Assembly (NCBI GenBank): GCA_015679605.1
Contig: JAAAVE010000772.1
Location: 1 to 12,788, forward strand
Length of the DNA: 12,788 nt
Source of the DNA: Podila epigama
Taxonomy: Eukaryota; Mortierellomycota; Mortierellomycetes; Mortierellales; Mortierellaceae
Direction of reading: 5' to 3'
Part shown: piece by piece, positions 8,576 through 12,788 of the stretch
Layout: each line of letters starts with the position of its first letter
Numbering within the stretch: position 1 is the stretch's first letter
Notes under the pieces: generated by a model
Databases searched by the model: none
Seen by the model: only the letters and a program-made list of their open reading frames with translations
What the model was told of the DNA's origin: nothing
Program-made: the position numbers and the translations under genes

Positions 8576-9640
8576 CATGCATGGGAATGGGTTGGGATGA
8601 GATGGAGAAAAGGGGGTAGTGGGGAGAGTGAGAATTGGGGGAGAGAGGGAGAGCGAGGGACAGAGAGAGAGAGTGAGGGAGACAAGAAGAAGAAGGAGGG
8701 GTGAATGGATAGGATAAGAAAGATATGCAGCTTTTTTATGTTGTCATTGGGTATTGGTGAAAAAGTGTGAACGGTGAAGGGAAGGGAAGGGAGGGGGTGT
8801 GGATGGATGGACGACATGGTGCATGGGTGGTTTGAACATTACATTGCCGAACAAGTAAAGCGTGCGTATTGATTGAAACGAGTTGGTCGTGAATGTAGGT
8901 GTAGGGAAAAAAAAACGGGGGGAGGAGGAGGAGGGAGGAGATTAGATGGATACGCGTGGATGAGATGGGATGGGAATGGAATGGGGAGTGAATGGGATGT
9001 AATGGGGATGTAGATGGATGAAGGATGGATGGATGGATTAAGATTGGGATTAAGATTGTAATGGGTGATGAACAACAACAATAAAAAAAAATAAAAAAAA
9101 AAGACTGTGAATATCGTGTTTGTGCGCGTGAGAGAAGAAAAAAGAGAGAGAAGGAGCGTTTTTGTGTGACATTTCTGTCCATTCATGTCGGTTGGTTGTA
9201 AATAAGGGGGAGAGAAGAAGAAGAAGAAGAACAAGAGAGAGCGGAGAACATTTGCGTTTGTTGGACGTGGACAATAGACCATGGCCCATGGGTCATACAT
9301 AGCATTGGGCATTGGCGCGTGGATGGTCGAATGATGAAGATGGCTCAATGGCCAATGGTATGTTCGCGTTTTTTTTGGTTTGGTATGGAGGAGAGGAGAG
9401 GAGAGGGAATGCAATCACAACGCCTGGTGCATGCTACATAGGAGACAAGGGCGTTGTTAGTGTTGATTGTATTTGTGAGTGTGTTGGTTTTAGTGAGGGT
9501 GTTCATGACGAGGATGCAGATGAGGATGAATATGGATGTTGATGAGGATGTAGGCGTAGATGTATGATAGGCGTAGATGTTGGCATAGAGAAATGTAGGC
9601 TAGGACGGCGAGTATGTAAGCATGGACATTGACATGGATA
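8576..9640. other. G/A-rich intergenic region, no gene seen
   Basis: The plus strand is dominated by G with A or T: GAGAGG tracts (8630-8700), GGATG and GGGATG tracts (8760-9060), GAAGAA tracts (9210-9245) and GATGAGGATG tracts (9500-9560). Cytosine is scarce. All open frames are low-complexity products of these repeats (Pro/Ser/His-rich on the minus strand). This is the pyrimidine-rich distal upstream region of the kinesin. Confidence 0.6.
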
Positions 9641-10038
9641 TGCATATGATGCCAATTGCATCCAACTAACCAACTGCTAATTGCTTTATTGGCTGCAATA
9701 ATAGAAACTCCCTTGACCCACCTATGCCGCGCATGCCACATCCCTAGTTCAAGTGCAACATTTACCGAGAACATGGTCCACACCCATGCATCACATCCGC
9801 TTATCCATCCTTTGATGCATTCATTCCATCCATATACCCATTCATACATCCATCTCCCAATTAACCTTATCGTGTATCATACTTGTCCTGTCTCTCTCGC
9901 TCTTTCAATTGCCTCTGCTTCTTGCCTTCGCCCTCGCCCTCCTTCCATTTCCATCCTCCTTTTTCCATCTTCCGAGCATTCTTCCTTCTAAATAACAATC
10001 ACTCACTACATACTGTCAAAGTCATCCGTTGTCATACA

Positions 10039-10099
10039 ATGCTACCATGCTAGAGTGCTACTATGCTAGAATGCTTCAATGCTACTATGCTACTATGCC
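10039..10099. repeat. 8-bp tandem repeat (ATGCTACT family), about 7.5 copies
   Basis: The period is exactly eight with no indels: ATGCTACC, ATGCTAGA, GTGCTACT, ATGCTAGA, ATGCTTCA, ATGCTACT, ATGCTACT and a partial unit. The first five bases of each unit are nearly constant and the last three vary. Confidence 0.9.
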
Positions 10100-10157
10100 T
10101 TTTCTCCTTTGTCAATGGAGATATCATGATTTTAACATCAAAATCAAACTTCCGATA

Positions 10158-10232
10158 GACGGTTGGTGTGGCTATACACCCCTCTGGGGTTGCATTGAAC
10201 ACCCGTCTCACTCATGATGAGCAAAAGTGAGA
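10158..10232 (+). other. Two overlapping hairpin-forming segments
   Basis: GACG (10158-10161) and GGTGT (10165-10169) can pair with the contiguous ACACC-CGTC at 10199-10207. They enclose a tight ACCCC-TCT-GGGGT hairpin at 10178-10190. A second stem pairs 10206-10212 with 10226-10232. The two structures share bases 10206-10207, so they partly exclude each other. There is no evidence of transcription, and this may be chance. Confidence 0.25.
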
Positions 10233-11083
10233 GCGAGAAATTGGCCTAGAAAGATTGGGTCGGAGGAAAGAAAAAAAAAGAAAAAAGAATAAAAAAGAAC
10301 TTTAAGAAGAAAAAGGAAAGAGAAAGAAAGGAAAAAGAAAAGAAAAGAAAAAGAAGCGACCCCATAAAAACGCGTCCGAAAAACATAGTTTTGCGATGAT
10401 CGATTGATTGTGCGCCCATTGTTGGACCTTTTTTTTTTCTCTGGTCTGTCCTTCCTTCACTTTTGTCCCTTCTCTCCATCGATGCAAACTGCAATAAAAA
10501 TGTAACCCAGCAATAACCCTAATGTGCCCTAAAGATGCTCCGTCTCATTCGAGCTATCGGCGAATGGGAATAACAAGGGTGACATGTCCCAACTGACTAC
10601 GCACCCAAAAAAACAACAATGGTTGTCCAAGTTTTTTTTGGCAATGAAAAGATGCCATGCCCAGCAATGACAATATAGCCAAGCCAAACAAGCCAAACAG
10701 GCCAAAAGCAATAAAAACAATGAACCAACTTGAATGTAAATTGCAATGCAATACAGCGAGCGAGTTGTTGCATTCAACATCGTTTTGCTCAGCAATCTCC
10801 CTATCAACATGACCAGATTATCATCGCACTCTAAAGGATAAAGTTGCACAGGGCTCACTTTTTTTTGTTCCACCAGGTGAAAAAAAAAAGATGTGAATGG
10901 TTGTGTGTGTGTGGTTTACGCATGCATTTCTTTTTTTCATTGTGACGGATCGATGCGATGGATGGATGAAGTATAGAGTTGGACCAGCGATCAACTTTCC
11001 CCCCCACTCCACTCCATTTCCGTATCCCCTCAGCAACGGAGGGCAAAGGTGGGGCAAAACAAAAAGGTCATGATGGCAATGGC

Positions 11084-11127
11084 AATGGCTCATGGCTCAT
11101 GGCTCATGGCTCATGCATGCATGCATG
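11084..11127. repeat. (CATGGCT)4 followed by (CATG)4
   Basis: Four 7-base units, the first with one change, run to 11111 and pass directly into a CATGCATG tract ending at 11127. A short CATGGC-ATAC-GCCATG hairpin follows immediately. Confidence 0.85.
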
Positions 11128-11177
11128 GCATGGCATACGCCATGAACAGCCAAAGGCCAAAGGTATTAAAAAAAATG

Positions 11178-11672
11178 AAAAAAAAACGCGACCTGTGATA
11201 CACATCGCATTGCATCTCCTTCATTATCTCTCTTTCTCTCTTCATCTCTTTCTCTTCCTCCTTTTTCTTGGTTTCCTCTACCTTACCTCACCTCACTTCA
11301 CCCCACTTCACCATCACCCATCGTTCACTCATCTTTGTCCATCTCCCTTTGCCCATTCGACATTCGCACATTCCTCATCAACACCCTCTCCGCCCTCTTC
11401 TCATTTGCCTTCAGCTAATTCTCATCTCAGGCCGGTTTTAAAACTCTAAATATCGACATAATAATATAGAGTATCATTCATCCGTAACAAACACCCAGCT
11501 GCTATCAAAACGAAACAATCACAAGACCGGAAAGAGTTAACAAACAACAGTAAAGAGCAATTGAAGGAAACCTAAAGGCAAACCACCACCACTCAACACC
11601 AACACCAGTACCACTACCAACACCACTACCAACACCAACACACACCAGTGAACATCACACACCTCTCCTACA
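11178..11672 (+). promoter_or_regulatory. Monooxygenase 5' leader/promoter, ATG-free
   Basis: No ATG occurs on the plus strand from 11178 to the start at 11673, about 495 bases. The first half (11205-11420) is an almost unbroken C/T tract, a common element in fungal promoters and leaders. It is followed by an AT-rich patch with CTAAATAT at 11446-11453 that could act as a weak TATA-like element. The last 90 bases are a CAACAC-rich, probably unstructured leader. An in-frame TGA at 11649-11651 bounds the coding start. Confidence 0.45.
11582..11647. repeat. ACC/CAACAC-rich leader tract
   Basis: Imperfect repeats of CACCA and CAACACCA with almost no G, typical of an unstructured leader just upstream of a fungal start codon. 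Confidence 0.65.
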
Positions 11673-12710
11673 ATGGCCCCAACACAGTTCAAGGTGGTCA
11701 TTGTCGGCGGTGGGATTGCAGGACTAGCCCTTGGCGTCATGCTCGAGCGAGCTGGCATCGACTACATCATTCTTGAGGCCGCTCCCGAGGTCCGTCCCTT
11801 GGGCGCAATCGTCTATTTGGGTCAGTACAATGGCGCATCTTTACATCTCTAGACATCACTTGCAACAACCATGCCCTTAGCATCAGCATCTTTTGTTGCA
11901 TATTGCATTTTGTATAGCATCCAATCCTGTCATAACTCCCCTTACTCCTCCACGACCCTTATACCTAACTTGACTCTCTCTTTCAACTTTTTCCGACAGG
12001 CCCACCATTAATGCGTGCCATGGAGCAGCTCGGACTTATGGATGACTTGGTCCGCAACTCTACCATAATGACAGGCGTCACCCTCATGAACCACCGCCTA
12101 GTGAACGTCTGTCGATTTGGTGTCGACTATGCCGAGGAGAGGTACCTTCCACGTCTTGTCTACAATAGGTCAAATATGTCAAATAGGTCAAGTGTCAAAC
12201 GGGTTTTCAATTTTCCTCCACTCACACACACATATGTCACACACACATACACCTTCACACACACACACACACACATTCACAAAACGCCATAGATATGGAC
12301 ATCCCCCCTTGACGATTGTACGACCCAAACTGTACGACATCCTGCTCTCTCGCATCCCAGCCTACAAAATCCTCTTTGGGAAACGCGTTACAAGTTCTTC
12401 AGAGAATCATGAGGGTATCACTGTCCGCTGTGAGGACGGCTCTTCACATCACGGCAGTATCTTGGTAGGCGCCGATGGTAGTGCGTCCCCTGTCCGAGAA
12501 CGACTCTACCAAGACATCCGCAGAGGCACAGCACCAGCAACTTCCAAGGGACACAAAAAGACCCTCCATCGGTCCGATTATGCTCCTCCAAAAGTAGAAC
12601 AGCAGTGTATCGTCGGCATCACTGAACCACTCTCCGTTGAGACCTATCCAGCCCTCGCCTCCAAGACCTGCGAGCTCATCATGGTGATGCCCAAAGAGGC
12701 CGACTGCATG
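11673..12710 (+). CDS. FAD-dependent monooxygenase (UbiH/PheA type), 5' part
   Basis: By family this flavoprotein hydroxylates aromatic or related small molecules using NAD(P)H and oxygen; its substrate cannot be told from here. Exons in the window are 11673-11820, 12000-12141 and 12293-12710, in frame for 236 residues; the rest lies beyond the right edge. The N-terminus MAPTQFKVVIVGGGIAGLAL holds the FAD dinucleotide-binding GxGxxG loop at about residues 11-16. It is followed by an acidic strand end (IILEAAPE) and GPPLMRAMEQLGL. The second FAD motif, GADGSASPVR, is at 156-165. The start is well placed: an in-frame TGA lies 24 bases upstream and the context is CTACAATGGCC. No signal peptide is seen, so it is probably cytosolic at least at this end. 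AEERYGHPPLTIVRPKLYDILL matches the family when the early donor of intron 2 is used. Confidence 0.9.
11821..11999 (+). other. Monooxygenase intron 1 (179 nt, phase 1)
   Basis: The donor is GTCAGT and the acceptor CCGACAG after a T/C-rich run. A CTTGACT branch-like element lies about 30 bases before the acceptor. Splicing joins IVYLG to PPLMRAMEQLGL, the usual continuation in this family. Confidence 0.9.
12142..12292 (+). other. Monooxygenase intron 2 (151 nt, phase 2)
   Basis: The donor is GTACCT at 12142 and the acceptor GCCATAG ends at 12292. Splicing gives YAEERYGHPPLTIVRP. A second donor, GTCAAA at 12169, keeps the frame and would add nine codons. The intron contains a CA microsatellite. 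Confidence 0.82.
12223..12280. repeat. Interrupted (CA)n microsatellite in intron 2
   Basis: CA dinucleotide runs are broken by CATATGT and CATACACCTT. They occupy most of the 3' half of the intron, where a pyrimidine tract would be expected. Confidence 0.85.
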
Positions 12711-12788
12711 GTAGGTTCCTTACAATGGTGATTGATAAAAGAAGAAGGTGGTAGCCGCTCAAGTGATGCATGAACTCTTTTTTTTTTT
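12711..12788 (+). other. Monooxygenase intron 3, 5' portion
   Basis: The donor GTAGGT follows the phase-0 codon for Met at EADCM. Reading through gives only VGSLQW before a TGA, so an intron running off the window is favoured over a natural protein end, which would lack half of the enzyme. Confidence 0.75.

Larger units (their letters stand above)
9641..11177. other. Central and right intergenic region, no gene assigned
   Basis: From about 9641 the plus strand becomes C/T-rich (CCATCC and CTCGCC tracts to about 9990). An 8-base tandem repeat follows, then a small hairpin-forming stretch, an A/G-rich block (10260-10360), and mixed AT-rich sequence. A 114-codon minus-strand open frame at 10529-10873 has one hydrophobic stretch, but nothing else supports it as a gene. 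No tRNA, snoRNA or transposon signature was found. Confidence 0.5.

Noticed and set aside
8003-8578. 191-codon minus-strand frame over the kinesin start
   Set aside because: It overlaps the first kinesin exon in another frame and consists of repeats such as IPHTIPHT from the GGTATG minisatellite.
8326-9414. Long Pro/Ser/His-rich and Phe/Leu-rich minus-strand frames
   Set aside because: They are low-complexity translation of G/A-rich simple repeats, without codon bias or domain.
5405-10099. Tandem repeats as a CRISPR-like array
   Set aside because: Units are 5-13 bases with no unique spacers, and the DNA is eukaryotic. These are micro- and minisatellites.
10213-10245. ATGATGA (snoRNA C-box-like) and GATGAG...GAGAAA (hammerhead-like) elements
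   Set aside because: No matching D box CTGA lies within a normal distance, and the hammerhead core is incomplete (GAGAAA rather than CGAAA, no proper stems).
10529-10873. 114-codon minus-strand frame with one hydrophobic segment, possible small membrane protein
   Set aside because: The hydrophobic stretch comes from a repeated GCCAAGCCAAACA tract. There is no family resemblance and the codon use is not gene-like. I keep it only as a weak possibility.
10979-11449. 156-codon plus-strand frame upstream of the monooxygenase
   Set aside because: Its second half is Ser/Pro/His/Leu from a C/T tract, its first part crosses the CATGGCT repeat, and it has no domain.
8061-11672. Transposable element in the large spacer
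   Set aside because: No transposase or reverse transcriptase reading, no terminal inverted or long direct repeats, and no target duplication that I could see.
12711-12731. Natural stop of the monooxygenase at TGA after SLQW
   Set aside because: It would end the enzyme at about half of family length. A GTAGGT donor sits exactly at the point where family-like sequence ends.

Overview
The window looks like nuclear DNA of a filamentous fungus. Genes carry short GT-AG introns with CTGAC-type branch sites, pyrimidine-rich tracts lie upstream of the starts, and simple repeats fill the spacers. The flavin monooxygenase at the right has wording I associate with Mortierellomycota/Mucoromycota, but that lineage call is an inference from memory and was not tested.

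Layout, left to right. (1) Positions 1-417 (+) look like the 3' end of an unidentified spliced gene, with two short exons and a TAG stop. (2) Positions 418-791 are a convergent spacer with poly-A, TAA and ACC repeats. Part of it is still coding-like, which leaves open other gene ends on either strand. (3) Positions 792-8060 (-) hold a complete kinesin of the kinesin-4 (KIF4/KIF21-like) type. It has six exons and predicts 1979 residues. The motor is spread over the first five exons and carries a Ser/Thr/Pro insert of about 99 residues just before switch II. A single 4.5-kb last exon encodes a very long coiled-coil tail. (4) Positions 8061-11672 are a 3.6-kb divergent intergenic region with no convincing gene. 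The side next to the kinesin is G/A-rich and the side next to the monooxygenase is C/T-rich on the plus strand, so each gene is preceded by pyrimidines on its own sense strand. Each start also has about 500 bases of leader without any ATG on its sense strand. (5) Positions 11673-12788 (+) hold the first 236 codons of a UbiH/PheA-type FAD-dependent monooxygenase. It has three exons in the window and runs off the right edge inside an intron.

The two recognisable genes (a microtubule motor and a flavoenzyme) share no obvious pathway; they are simply divergent neighbours. I saw no RNA genes, transposable elements, CRISPR arrays or other mobile systems. The most interesting items are the motor insert with a possible EB1-binding motif, the two matched ATG-free leaders, the tandem branch sites in kinesin intron 1, and the in-frame alternative splice donor in the monooxygenase.
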